Assembly (NCBI GenBank): GCA_017503945.1
Contig: JAFVSB010000086.1
Span: forward strand, 1-16,918
Reading direction: 5' to 3'
From: Clostridia bacterium
GTDB taxonomy: Bacteria; Bacillota; Clostridia; UMGS1810
Length of the DNA stretch: 16,918 bases
The notes under the pieces were generated by a model. It was given only the letters and a program-made list of their open reading frames with translations. It did not search any database and was not told the origin of the DNA. This document shows, one piece after another, positions 1 to 7,717 of the stretch (its first letter is position 1; the number at the start of each line of letters is the position of its first letter). Position numbers and translations under genes: made by a program.

Positions 1-172
1 GCGTGACAGCATCATCATTCACGAAGGCGTGCTCTCCAGCCTTCGCCGTTTCAAAGACGATGTCAAGGAAGTTGCATCGGGCTATGAATGTGGTATAGGC
101 ATTGAGAATTACAACGATATCAAAGAAGGCGATGTTATCGAATCCTTTATAATGGAAGAAATTAAGGAATAA
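1..172 (+). CDS. infB: Translation initiation factor IF-2, C-terminal end (partial)
   Basis: Only the last 56 codons are present; the gene begins before the window and the reading frame enters at base 2. IF-2 is the GTPase that brings initiator fMet-tRNA to the 30S subunit. The visible part is the end of C-terminal domain IV, which holds the fMet-tRNA. Recognisable family wording includes SLRRFKDDVKEV, the ASGYECGIGIEN stretch and the ending EGDVIESF. The stop codon TAA is at 170-172, and rbfA follows 10 bases later, as in most Firmicutes. Nothing looks damaged. Confidence 0.95.
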   Translation, partial: RDSIIIHEGVLSSLRRFKDDVKEVASGYECGIGIENYNDIKEGDVIESFIMEEIKE

Positions 173-182
173 GGTGATATTC

Positions 183-527
183 GTGGCAAACAACAGAATG
201 GAAAGAATAAAAGAAGAATTCAGACGCGAGCTTGCCTCTATTTTCAGAGAGATAAAAGACCCCCGTCTGTCTTCCATGGTCAGTGTGGTTGCAGTTGAAA
301 TCACCAAAGACTTAAAATATGCCAAGGTGTATGTGAGCGTTATGGGTTCTGCCGAAGAAAAGGCAAACTCCATGCTGGCGCTCAAGAGCGCCACAGGCTT
401 TATCAAGCGAGAGATTGGTTCAAGGCTTAACTTAAGAGGTGTGCCTCACCCCACCTTTGTGCTTGACACCTCAATTGATTATGGCGCTCACATAAACGAC
501 CTTATCAAAAAGATAAACGAAAAATAG
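183..527 (+). CDS. rbfA: Ribosome-binding factor A
   Basis: RbfA is a small single KH-domain protein that binds the 30S subunit and helps mature the 5' end of 16S rRNA, especially in the cold. The product is 114 residues, normal for the family. It opens with the family start ANNRMERIKEEFRRELASI, followed by the KDPRLS motif and the VYVSVMG strand. A start at GTG 174 is possible, but GTG 183 is preferred: it gives the usual N-terminus and leaves the AAGGTGAT ribosome site (171-178) at a workable distance. It sits between infB and nrnA in the conserved translation and ribosome-maturation operon. Confidence 0.95.
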   Translation: MANNRMERIKEEFRRELASIFREIKDPRLSSMVSVVAVEITKDLKYAKVYVSVMGSAEEKANSMLALKSATGFIKREIGSRLNLRGVPHPTFVLDTSIDYGAHINDLIKKINEK

Positions 528-539
528 GAAAGAATCATT

Positions 540-1490
540 ATGAACACTATAGCCCAGACTGCAAGCTATCTTGCAAATCATAATAATTTCATAATCATTC
601 CCCACAGAAGTCCCGATGGTGACTGCCTAGGTTCATCGTCGGCTCTTCTTCTGGCGCTGCGCTCTTTGGGCAAAAATGCGCGCATAGCACTGCCCACCCC
701 TGCCACCGAAAGGCTTTCTTTTATATGGAGCTCTGATTATGAGCAGGGCGATTTCGAGCCCGAGGTTGCAGTGGCGGTAGATGTTGCCGACACCTACATG
801 ATGCTATCTCTTTATGATGAAATTTTTGCCAAGGCAAAATCCACCGTGTGCATTGACCATCATGCCACCAACCCCGCCTTTGCCGATGTAAATTGTGTAG
901 ATCCTACTGCTGCGGCGGCAGGCGAGATTATGAGTGAGGTCATAGAAGCAATGGGCGTTACACTCACGCGCGACATCGCCGAGAGACTCTATGTGGCTAT
1001 TGCTGATGACACAGGCGGATTCCAATATTCCAACACCACCGACCGCACCCATCGTATAGCATCAAAGCTTTTTAAATCGGGCATTGATTCTGCAGGCATA
1101 ATGAAGGCTCTTTTTGCCACTCACAGCAAAGCTGAGCTTGAGCTTTTAAAGTTCGTCACTGCGCGCATGGAGTATTACTTTGGCGGCAAGGTGTGCCTTT
1201 CGTGGGTAGATTCCGAGGCTCTGAGTGTGTCGGGCGCCGAGATGGCCAATGCCGATGCGTGGATCAGTCTCACCCGTTCGGGCGAGGGGGTAGAGGTGGG
1301 CTTGATGTTTAAGCTCATCAGTGATGAAGAAATCAGAGTCAGCCTGCGTTCTAACAATTATGTTGATGTGTCGGCAGTTGCCAAAAAGTTTGGCGGCGGC
1401 GGGCATGTGAGAGCAGCAGGCGTCACCTTCAACGAAAGCTTTGAAAGCGCAAAAGCAAAGCTTTTGGCAGAACTTGAAAAGCTGGTGTGA
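540..1490 (+). CDS. nrnA: DHH/DHHA1 phosphoesterase (NrnA, nano-RNase/pAp phosphatase)
   Basis: This protein degrades very short RNA oligomers, and family members also dephosphorylate 3'-phosphoadenosine 5'-phosphate. Its 316 residues match the family. Manganese-binding motifs appear in order: HRSPDGD near residues 22-28, VDVAD near 80, the DHH motif in CIDHHATN near 105, and ADDTGG near 160. The DHHA1 substrate motif GGGGHVRAAGV lies near the C-terminus. The start is ATG 540, with AGGAAAG overlapping the rbfA stop region. It lies in the usual Firmicutes position between rbfA and truB, and its end runs almost directly into truB, suggesting translational coupling. Confidence 0.93.
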   Translation: MNTIAQTASYLANHNNFIIIPHRSPDGDCLGSSSALLLALRSLGKNARIALPTPATERLSFIWSSDYEQGDFEPEVAVAVDVADTYMMLSLYDEIFAKAKSTVCIDHHATNPAFADVNCVDPTAAAAGEIMSEVIEAMGVTLTRDIAERLYVAIADDTGGFQYSNTTDRTHRIASKLFKSGIDSAGIMKALFATHSKAELELLKFVTARMEYYFGGKVCLSWVDSEALSVSGAEMANADAWISLTRSGEGVEVGLMFKLISDEEIRVSLRSNNYVDVSAVAKKFGGGGHVRAAGVTFNESFESAKAKLLAELEKLV

Positions 1491-1492
1491 CA

Positions 1493-2383
1493 ATGGATAT
1501 AACAAATGGTATTGTAATAGTAGATAAGCCAAAAGGCTTCACATCGCATGATGTGGTCAATGTGATACGCAAAATCTTTGGCACCCGCAAGGTGGGGCAC
1601 ACGGGCACTCTTGACCCCGACGCCACAGGTGTGCTGCCCATTTGCATTGGCAAGGCAACCAAAGTGTGTGATATGCTCACTTTTTCTGACAAAGCATACG
1701 AGGCGAGAGTGCGCCTCGGTCTTGTGACCGACACGCAGGACATCTCAGGCGAGGTGCTAAAGCAGTGCGAGGTGAGTGTCACTTGTGACGAGCTTGCCAA
1801 AGCAGTTGATGCCCACACAGGCAATATAATGCAGGTGCCGCCCATGTATTCTGCTCTCAAGGTGGGTGGGCAGAAGCTTTGTGACCTTGCACGCAAGGGC
1901 ATAGAGGTGGAGCGCAAGAGCCGACCTGTGACAATATACAGTGCCGAGGTTTCAGATTTTGACGGCACCGAGTTTTCGTTGCGAGTGCACTGCTCCAAAG
2001 GCACCTACATTCGCACTCTTTGCCACGACATCGGTCAGATGCTTGGCTGCGGTGCGGTACTCACCGAGCTGAGGCGAACTGCATCGTCGGTTTTTAGCTT
2101 AGATAGTGCCCACACTCTCGACGAGCTCAAAGTTCTCAAAGAGCAAGGCGAGCTTGAGAGCGTGCTTTTGAGCATTGATTCGGTCTTTGCAGACTTTGCA
2201 TCTCTCACGCCGTCTGACGCTGTGCTCAAGCGAGTGTGCAACGGTGCAGTGGGCTACATAAATACAAGCGTTGGCACCTACCGCATATATGATAGCTCAG
2301 GCAGGTTTTTATGCATTGCCGAGGTCAGCGAAAATGATGGCAATTCCAAAAACATTATCAAGATGGTCAAGGCATTTTTTTGA
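1493..2383 (+). CDS. truB: tRNA pseudouridine-55 synthase
   Basis: TruB converts U55 in the T-loop of tRNAs to pseudouridine. The catalytic motif GHTGTLDPDATGVLP is present, with the catalytic Asp in TLDP. Further family motifs are DKPKGFTSHDVV at the N-terminus, the QVPPMYSALKVGG stretch, and CSKGTYIRTLCHDIG with the conserved KGTYIR. ATG 1493 is chosen over GTG 1487 because TruB proteins normally begin a few residues before the GIVIVDKP motif. It starts just after the nrnA stop (1488-1490), with little ribosome site of its own, so coupling to nrnA translation is likely. Length is 296 residues, normal. Confidence 0.94.
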   Translation: MDITNGIVIVDKPKGFTSHDVVNVIRKIFGTRKVGHTGTLDPDATGVLPICIGKATKVCDMLTFSDKAYEARVRLGLVTDTQDISGEVLKQCEVSVTCDELAKAVDAHTGNIMQVPPMYSALKVGGQKLCDLARKGIEVERKSRPVTIYSAEVSDFDGTEFSLRVHCSKGTYIRTLCHDIGQMLGCGAVLTELRRTASSVFSLDSAHTLDELKVLKEQGELESVLLSIDSVFADFASLTPSDAVLKRVCNGAVGYINTSVGTYRIYDSSGRFLCIAEVSENDGNSKNIIKMVKAFF

Positions 2384-2403
2384 GATAATTTAACGGTGAT
2401 ATA

Positions 2404-3297
2404 ATGAACCCAAAAATAACCAACCAAAAAACAGTTGCGGCAATCGGCAAGTTCGACGGATTCCACATCGGTCATCAAAAGCTCGTAGCCTGCACTGTTC
2501 AAAAAGCAAAAGAGGCAAATGCACTTTCACTCATATTTTTTGTGGGTGCTCCGTCTGCCCCTATCATAGAGCAGAGCGAAAGCGAAGCCATAGCACGCTC
2601 TATGGGCATAGACCTGACCTTTCGCCAGAGTCTTGATGAAGAGTTTCGTACTATGTCTGCCGAGGATTTTGTAACCAAAATTCTCATAGAAAAGCTCAAT
2701 TGCACTTGTGTGGTGATTGGCTATAATTTTCGCTTTGCCAAAGACCGCAGCGCAGGTGCCGATGACCTTTGCCGCCTGTGCCATAAGCATGGCATCGAGT
2801 GCATAGTCATCGATGAGGTCAAATCTCCCAACACAAACGGCGAGGTGCTCACAGTGAGCAGCACTCTTGTGCGCTCACTCATTGGATGCGGCAGGCTTGA
2901 AGATGCGGCGATTTATCTTGGCAGTAACTACAGCATAAGCGGCACAGTGACTCGTGGCAGACATCTTGGCACATCAATGGGCATTCCCACGGCAAACATA
3001 GTTGCGAGAGGTAATATTATTCTGCCGCCTCAGGGTGTATATGCCACCAGAACTTTTCTTGGCGGCAAAGGCTATCTTTCGGTCACCAACATCGGCAATA
3101 ATCCCACAATCAGTGAGGGCAATGCCGTGACCATTGAAACTCACATCTTCGATTTTGAGGGTGATGCATATGGTGAATATATAAAGGTAGAATTTCTTGA
3201 AATGCTGAGAGGCGAAAAGAAATTTGATTCGCTGAGCGAGCTTACCGATCAGATAAAAACTGATATTGAATATGTAAAGAATAAATATGAATTTTAA
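2404..3297 (+). CDS. ribF: Bifunctional riboflavin kinase / FAD synthetase
   Basis: RibF phosphorylates riboflavin to FMN and adenylates FMN to FAD. The N-terminal adenylyltransferase domain shows GKFDGFHIGHQKLV, with the HxGH nucleotidyltransferase motif, and SSTLVRSLI near residue 158. The C-terminal kinase domain shows GTVTRGRHLGTSMGIPTANI, with the PTAN flavin/ATP motif, and FLEMLRGEKKFDSL near the end. The 297 residues are slightly short because of a brief N-terminus, but both domains are complete. The start is ATG 2404 with GGTGAT just upstream. It is the last gene of the housekeeping operon and its stop codon merges with the terminator stem. Confidence 0.94.
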   Translation: MNPKITNQKTVAAIGKFDGFHIGHQKLVACTVQKAKEANALSLIFFVGAPSAPIIEQSESEAIARSMGIDLTFRQSLDEEFRTMSAEDFVTKILIEKLNCTCVVIGYNFRFAKDRSAGADDLCRLCHKHGIECIVIDEVKSPNTNGEVLTVSSTLVRSLIGCGRLEDAAIYLGSNYSISGTVTRGRHLGTSMGIPTANIVARGNIILPPQGVYATRTFLGGKGYLSVTNIGNNPTISEGNAVTIETHIFDFEGDAYGEYIKVEFLEMLRGEKKFDSLSELTDQIKTDIEYVKNKYEF

Positions 3298-3324
3298 AAA
3301 AGTGACTTTTGGGTCACTTTTTTT
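3296..3324 (+). terminator. Rho-independent terminator after ribF
   Basis: The arms AAAAAAGTGAC (3296-3306) and GTCACTTTTTTT (3313-3324) flank a six-base loop, and the stem ends in a T-run. It begins inside the ribF stop codon region, so it cleanly separates the housekeeping operon from the microcompartment locus. The A-run on the left arm means it could also work on the opposite strand. Confidence 0.9.
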
Positions 3325-3365
3325 GTGGTTTATTCTTTGTTTTTTTATTTTTTAGTGTTTTACTA

Positions 3366-3394
3366 TTGACTTTTTGTGAGAAATGTTGTATATT
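3366..3394 (+). promoter_or_regulatory. Sigma-A promoter P1 for the microcompartment locus
   Basis: The -35 box TTGACT (3366-3371) and -10 box TATATT (3389-3394) are separated by exactly 17 bases. Each box differs from consensus at one position. It lies between the ribF terminator and the glycyl radical enzyme, about 70 bases before that start codon. The long T-rich leader downstream may hold the operator. Confidence 0.8.
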
Positions 3395-3406
3395 TAGAGT
3401 AGCTGA

Positions 3407-3438
3407 TTTTGTTTTTGTTTTGAAATCTTTTGTTTTTG
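3407..3438 (+). repeat. Direct repeat TTTTGTTTTTG, possible operator
   Basis: The 11-base sequence TTTTGTTTTTG occurs at 3407-3417 and again at 3428-3438, a 21-base period, which is about two helical turns. It lies just downstream of the P1 -10 box, where a bound repressor would block transcription. T-rich TGTTT-type direct repeats are the kind of site some DeoR-family sugar repressors use (from memory), and a DeoR-family gene ends this locus. The region is generally T-rich, so low complexity could also explain it. Confidence 0.4.
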
Positions 3439-3465
3439 ATGAATATGATATAGGAGTTGACCAAT

Positions 3466-5991
3466 ATGGCAAAATATTATAGCAAAGAGATATCCAAATC
3501 TCCACGAATTGATATCCTCAAAAAGGCCCTTTTTGCAAATAAGCCCCGCATTGAGGCAGACAGAGCCGTTCTGCTCACCGAAAGCTACAAAGCTACCGAG
3601 AACCTTCCTATTTCAGAAAGAAGAGCAAGGGCTTTTTCTCATATTCTTCACAATCTTCCTGTCACAATTCGTGATAATGAGCTTGTGGTAGGCAGTGCCA
3701 CAGTTATGCCCCGCAGCTCTCAGACTTTCCCCGAATTTTCTTTCAGCTGGCTTGAAGACGAGTTCGACACCATCTCCACTCGCTCAGCTGACCCCTTTGA
3801 AATATCTGACGACACAAAGCAGCGTCTTCGCGAAGCCTACAAATACTGGAACGGTAAAACCACATCTGACCTTGCCCTTTCTTTCATGGTGCCTGAGGCC
3901 ATCAAAGCCATAGAACACAATATTTTCACCGTGGGCAACTATTTCTACAACGGCGTAGGCCATGTTTCTGCCGATTATGCCAAAGTGCTCAAAATTGGCT
4001 TCAAGGGCATCATGCAGCAGGCAGCCAAAGAGCTTGGCTCACTTTGTGTGACTCTTGCCGACTATAACTCTCGTGCATCTTTCTTAAAATCGGTCATCAT
4101 TTCAGCTCAGGCAGCCATCGACTTTGCTCATCGCTATGCTTCCAAGGCAGAGGAGCTTGCGGCTTCATGTTCCGATTCTGTGCGCAAAGCAGAGCTTCAG
4201 GCAATTGCAGCCAACTGCCGCACTGTGCCCGAAAACGGCGCAAAGAGCTTTTATGAAGCATGTCAGTCATTCTGGTTTGTTCAGCTTCTTATTCAAATAG
4301 AATCAAACGGTCATTCCGTATCTCCCGGCCGTTTTGACCAATATATGTATCCTTATTATAAAGCAGACCTTGATGCAGGCAAAATCACTCGTGAATATGC
4401 TCAGGAGCTCATCGACTGCATCTGGATTAAACTCAATGACCTCAGTAAGGTTAGAGACCATGCATCTGCTGCAGGTTTTGCAGGCTACTCGATGTTCCAG
4501 AATCTCATCTGCGGCGGTCAGGACCGTGATGGTGTAGATGCCACAAATGACCTTTCGTTCATGTGTATCACCGCATCACTCCACACCATGCTCCCGCAGC
4601 CGTCACTTTCGATGCGTGTGTGGAATGGCACACCCCATGACCTCATAGTGTGGGCAGCCAAGCTCACCCGCACAGGCATAGGCTTGCCTGCTTATTATAA
4701 TGACGAAGTTATCGTGCCTGCTCTTGTGAGCCGCGGTCTCACCATGGCAGATGCCCGCGATTACAACATCATTGGCTGTGTTGAACCTCAGAAATCAGGT
4801 AAAACCGACGGCTGGCATGATGCAGCATTCTTCAACATGTGCCGTCCGCTTGAGCTTGTGTTTACCAATGGTTATGAAAACGGCGAGCTTGTCACCATCG
4901 AAACAGGTGACATCAACGACATGAAATCATTCGACGATTTCTTCAAAGCTTACAAAAAACAAATGAAATATTGTATTGCTCTCATGGTCAATGCCGACAA
5001 CGCAGTCGACATGGCCCACATGCAGCGCGCTCCGCTTCCGTTCCTTTCTTCCATGATAGAAGACTGCATCGGCAGGGGCAAAAGTGCACAGGAGGGCGGC
5101 GCACTCTACAATTTCACAGGTCCCCAGGGCTTTGGTATTGCCAATGTTGCCGATTCGCTCTTCACCATCAAAAAGCTTGTGTTTGAACAGGGCAAGTTCA
5201 CTTTAGCAGAGCTCAAAGCTGCTCTCGATGCCAATTTTGGCAAAGCTCAGAATTCCGACGGCGCAAGCAAAATCACAACTGGCATTGTAAAGGCGCTTGC
5301 GGCAAAGGGTGCTCAGGTAAGCGAAGAGCAGATTGCTGAAATATTCAAAGCAGTTACCGACAGCACCTCCGGCGTGACCAATTCAAAATACAAGCAGATT
5401 CTCGATGAAATAGACAGCCTCGATAAATTCGGCAATGACATCGACGAGGTTGACCTTCTTGCACGCGAAGCGGCATATTCCTTCACACGCCCCGTCGAAA
5501 AATACACCAACCCCAGAGGCGGTACATATCAGGCAGGACTTTATCCTGTATCTGCCAATGTTCCCCTTGGTGCACAAACCGGTGCCACACCCGATGGCCG
5601 TTATGCTTTCACCCCTGTGGCAGATGGCGTATCTCCATCGGCAGGCAAAGATGTGTGCGGCCCAACAGCTTCGGCAAACTCTGTTTCCAAGCTTGACCAC
5701 GGCATTGCTTCAAACGGCACACTCTTCAACATGAAGTTCCACCCCTCAGCGCTCGAAGGAGATTCAGGTATCGAGAGCTTTGTGGCTCTCATAAGAGGCT
5801 TCTTTGACCGTAAGGGCAGCCATGTTCAGTTCAATGTTGTAAGCCGTGAAACTCTCATCGACGCTCAAAAGCACCCCGAAAACTATCAGGGTCTTGTTGT
5901 CAGAGTAGCAGGCTACAGCGCAATGTTTACCACACTTTCCAAAGCACTGCAGGACGATATCATCAATCGTACTCAGCAGGGCGGATTTTAA
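3466..5991 (+). CDS. Glycyl radical 1,2-propanediol (diol) dehydratase
   Basis: This is the signature enzyme of the locus. It converts (S)-1,2-propanediol to propanal by radical chemistry without B12, inside the compartment. The 841 residues contain the thiyl cysteine C438 with general base E440 in GCVEPQ, and the radical glycine G816 in RVAGYSAMF. Known diol-site residues of Clostridium butyricum glycerol dehydratase (H164, H281, S282, C433, E435, D447, recalled from its structure) have counterparts here: H166, H283, S284, C438, E440 and D452. This favours diol or glycerol over choline as substrate. ATG 3466 is preferred over TTG 3457 because GGAG sits 9 bases upstream. The N-terminus has no added targeting peptide. 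Instead, a helix-rich insertion of about 47 residues (roughly 594-640) lies between C438 and G816. Glycerol dehydratase activity cannot be excluded. Confidence 0.9.
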   Translation: MAKYYSKEISKSPRIDILKKALFANKPRIEADRAVLLTESYKATENLPISERRARAFSHILHNLPVTIRDNELVVGSATVMPRSSQTFPEFSFSWLEDEFDTISTRSADPFEISDDTKQRLREAYKYWNGKTTSDLALSFMVPEAIKAIEHNIFTVGNYFYNGVGHVSADYAKVLKIGFKGIMQQAAKELGSLCVTLADYNSRASFLKSVIISAQAAIDFAHRYASKAEELAASCSDSVRKAELQAIAANCRTVPENGAKSFYEACQSFWFVQLLIQIESNGHSVSPGRFDQYMYPYYKADLDAGKITREYAQELIDCIWIKLNDLSKVRDHASAAGFAGYSMFQNLICGGQDRDGVDATNDLSFMCITASLHTMLPQPSLSMRVWNGTPHDLIVWAAKLTRTGIGLPAYYNDEVIVPALVSRGLTMADARDYNIIGCVEPQKSGKTDGWHDAAFFNMCRPLELVFTNGYENGELVTIETGDINDMKSFDDFFKAYKKQMKYCIALMVNADNAVDMAHMQRAPLPFLSSMIEDCIGRGKSAQEGGALYNFTGPQGFGIANVADSLFTIKKLVFEQGKFTLAELKAALDANFGKAQNSDGASKITTGIVKALAAKGAQVSEEQIAEIFKAVTDSTSGVTNSKYKQILDEIDSLDKFGNDIDEVDLLAREAAYSFTRPVEKYTNPRGGTYQAGLYPVSANVPLGAQTGATPDGRYAFTPVADGVSPSAGKDVCGPTASANSVSKLDHGIASNGTLFNMKFHPSALEGDSGIESFVALIRGFFDRKGSHVQFNVVSRETLIDAQKHPENYQGLVVRVAGYSAMFTTLSKALQDDIINRTQQGGF

Positions 5992-6009
5992 CAAAGGAAA
6001 ATTTTAAAT

Positions 6010-6804
6010 ATGGATAATCATGATTATTTAAACAGCAAGGGCAGAATTTTTGACATTCAGCGCTTTTCTGTGCATGATGGACCCGGCATCAGAACCATAT
6101 TCTTTCTCAAGGGCTGTTTTCTTCGTTGCCGCTGGTGCTGCAACCCCGAATCCCAATCGGGCGATATTGAGCAAATGACAATCGCCGGCAAGACCAAAAC
6201 AGTAGGCCGTGATGTCACAGTGGCAGAGCTTGTGGAAATAGCCGAGAGGGACCGCATCTATTACAGCCGTTCTGGCGGCGGAGTTACTCTTTCGGGTGGC
6301 GAGTGTTTGTATCAAAGCGAGTTTGCTGCCAATCTTCTCAGAGCATGCAAAGAAAAAGGCATAAACACTGCCATCGAATCCACAGGATTTTCGGATTTTT
6401 CCAAAATCGAACCCTTGCTTGCCAATCTTGACCTGTTCCTCATGGACATAAAGCACACCCAAAGTGCAAAGCACAAGCAGTTCACAGGTGTGCCCAATGA
6501 GCTCATCAAGCAAAATGCGCATCTCATTGCCAAAGCGTGCAAAGAGCTCATCATAAGAGTTCCCGTCATTCCCACATTCAATGACACCCCCGAAGAAATT
6601 GCAGACATAGCGGCCTTTGCTGCTACACTTCATGGCGTAAAGGAAATTCACCTTCTTCCTTACCATCGTCTTGGCTATGACAAATACATCGGCCTTGGCA
6701 GGGAATATTCCATAGGTGATGTAGAGCTGCTTTCTTCTGATAAAATATCAACTCTCAAAGCTGCCGCCGAGCGCAGCGGACTTATAGTAAAGATAGGAGG
6801 GTAA
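6010..6804 (+). CDS. Glycyl radical enzyme activating enzyme (radical SAM)
   Basis: This enzyme uses S-adenosylmethionine and a [4Fe-4S] cluster to abstract hydrogen from the glycine of the upstream dehydratase. The cluster motif C36-x3-C40-x2-C43 lies in GCFLRCRWCCNPE, preceded by the family sequence HDGPGIRT. The SAM-binding GGE motif is in SGGGVTLSGGE, and ESTGF, LMDIKH and IRVPVIPTFND follow. Many diol-dehydratase activases carry a cysteine-rich ferredoxin-like insert after NPE. Here only about 35 cysteine-free residues separate NPESQ from the SGGG motif, as in the compact pyruvate formate-lyase type. A ribosome site AAAGGA sits about 12 bases before ATG 6010, close behind the dehydratase. 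The last codons of the gene contain the next gene's ribosome site. Confidence 0.92.
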   Translation: MDNHDYLNSKGRIFDIQRFSVHDGPGIRTIFFLKGCFLRCRWCCNPESQSGDIEQMTIAGKTKTVGRDVTVAELVEIAERDRIYYSRSGGGVTLSGGECLYQSEFAANLLRACKEKGINTAIESTGFSDFSKIEPLLANLDLFLMDIKHTQSAKHKQFTGVPNELIKQNAHLIAKACKELIIRVPVIPTFNDTPEEIADIAAFAATLHGVKEIHLLPYHRLGYDKYIGLGREYSIGDVELLSSDKISTLKAAAERSGLIVKIGG

Positions 6805-6810
6805 CCACCA

Positions 6811-7212
6811 ATGAACACATCAGATCTTTTAGCAGAAATCGGCAAAAACATTCCTGCCAACACCGATAAGCTCCGCATCATTCAGGAACTTGTTCCCGGC
6901 AAACAGATTACCCTTGCTCACATCATTGCCAACCCTGACCGCATTTTATACAAAAAACTCGGTCTCGACCCTGCAATAGACTATTCCAAAGCGGCAATAG
7001 GCATTGTGACCATGTCACCGTCTGAAACAGCTATCATAGCTGCCGACATTGCCACCAAAGCATCGGCCATCGAGCTTGGCTTTGTGGACCGCTTCAGCGG
7101 CACACTCATCATCACCGGCACTGTGTCGGAGGTTGAGTCATCTATGAAAGCACTCACCGACTACGCCCGTGACACTCTCGGCTTCACAGTTTGCCCTGTA
7201 ACACGCACATGA
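6811..7212 (+). CDS. pduU: PduU/EutS-type permuted BMC-H shell protein
   Basis: This is a circularly permuted BMC-domain protein that forms hexamers in the shell, usually with a small beta-barrel capping the pore. The family signature IIQELVPGKQITLAHIIANP near residues 22-41 is followed by KKLGL, SPSETAIIAADIATK and FVDRFSGTLIITG. The ending CPVTRT resembles PduU more than EutS. At 133 residues it is roughly 17 longer than PduU because of an added N-terminus (SDLLAEIGKNIP) that may form a short helix. The start is supported by GGAGGG within the activase stop region. It overlaps the GTPase gene by an ATGA junction, which fits the proposed PduU-PduV partnership. Confidence 0.9.
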   Translation: MNTSDLLAEIGKNIPANTDKLRIIQELVPGKQITLAHIIANPDRILYKKLGLDPAIDYSKAAIGIVTMSPSETAIIAADIATKASAIELGFVDRFSGTLIITGTVSEVESSMKALTDYARDTLGFTVCPVTRT

Positions 7213-7634
7213 AAAAGCTGATACTCGTCGGCCGAAGCGAAGCCGGCAAAACAACACTCACTCAAGTGCTAAGAGGGCTGGAAATAAAATATGAAAAAAC
7301 GCAGTACATCAACTACCATTCAGCTTTAATAGACACTCCGGGTGAATATGCTGAAAACAGGGAACTTGGTCGTGCACTTGCACTTTATTCCTACGAAGCA
7401 GACATATGCGGTCTTTTAGTCTCGGCTACCGAGCCATACTGCCTCTTTCCGCCAAATGTCACTCCCATGGCAAACCGCGAGGTCATAGGCATCATCACCA
7501 AAATTGACCACCCCGACGCCAGACCCGATCTTGCAAAGCTTTGGCTGGAAATTGCAGGCTGCAAAAAAATATTCCACACAAGTGCCAAAACAGGGCAAGG
7601 CATAGACGAGCTTTTGGAATATTTGAATGAATGA
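7209..7634 (+). CDS. EutP/PduV-like small GTPase of the microcompartment
   Basis: This Ras-like P-loop protein of 141 residues has all nucleotide-binding motifs: G1 GRSEAGKT (residues 8-15), G3 DTPGE (42-46), G4 TKID and G5 TSAK near the C-terminus. Relatives EutP and PduV accompany ethanolamine and propanediol compartments. PduV is reported to localise the shell through an external partner, and its biochemical role is still unclear. ATG 7209 is chosen over TTG 7191 because it makes an ATGA overlap with the pduU-like stop, with no separate ribosome site, so translation is probably coupled. It is the last gene before promoter P2. Confidence 0.88.
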   Translation: MKKLILVGRSEAGKTTLTQVLRGLEIKYEKTQYINYHSALIDTPGEYAENRELGRALALYSYEADICGLLVSATEPYCLFPPNVTPMANREVIGIITKIDHPDARPDLAKLWLEIAGCKKIFHTSAKTGQGIDELLEYLNE

Positions 7635-7637
7635 TGT

Positions 7638-7676
7638 GGTTTTTGTTGTTTTTGTAAAGAAAAACAAAGAAAAACC
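7638..7676. repeat. Imperfect inverted repeat between EutP-like gene and P2
   Basis: The left arm GGTTTTTGTTGTTTTT (7638-7653) pairs imperfectly with AAAAACAAAGAAAAACC (7660-7676) around a short loop. It starts three bases after the GTPase stop and ends 12 bases before the P2 -35 box. There is no T-run after the stem, so it is a poor intrinsic terminator. It contains the same TTTTTG wording as the repeats at P1 and could be an operator or a partial terminator. Confidence 0.45.
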
Positions 7677-7688
7677 AACAAAACAATG

Positions 7689-7717
7689 TTGACATTTGGC
7701 TAATTATATGATATTAT
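7689..7717 (+). promoter_or_regulatory. Sigma-A promoter P2, second microcompartment transcript
   Basis: The -35 box TTGACA (7689-7694) is perfect and the -10 box TATTAT (7712-7717) has one mismatch, with a 17-base spacer. It lies about 70 bases before the aldolase start. The leader that follows is strikingly A-rich on the + strand (about 7727-7768), the mirror of the T-rich P1 leader. It would drive the aldolase and everything to pduL independently of the dehydratase pair. Confidence 0.82.

Noticed and set aside
2392..2406. Recurring GGTGATAT(A)ATG before ribF, the BMC-H copy 2 and the regulator as a special motif
   Set aside because: GGTGAT is the 3' part of the normal Shine-Dalgarno pairing region, so this is ordinary ribosome binding in Firmicutes.
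3466..5991. Choline trimethylamine-lyase (CutC) as the identity of the glycyl radical enzyme
   Set aside because: The H166, H283-S284 and D452 set matches the diol/glycerol dehydratase site, and the class II aldolase in the locus fits propanediol rather than choline.
6028..6666. Minus-strand open frame of 212 codons opposite the activase
   Set aside because: The + strand encodes a clear radical SAM enzyme across the same bases; the minus product matches nothing I recognise.
7638..7676. The inverted repeat as a strong intrinsic terminator after the GTPase gene
   Set aside because: Arms are A/T-rich and imperfect and no T-run follows the stem on either strand.
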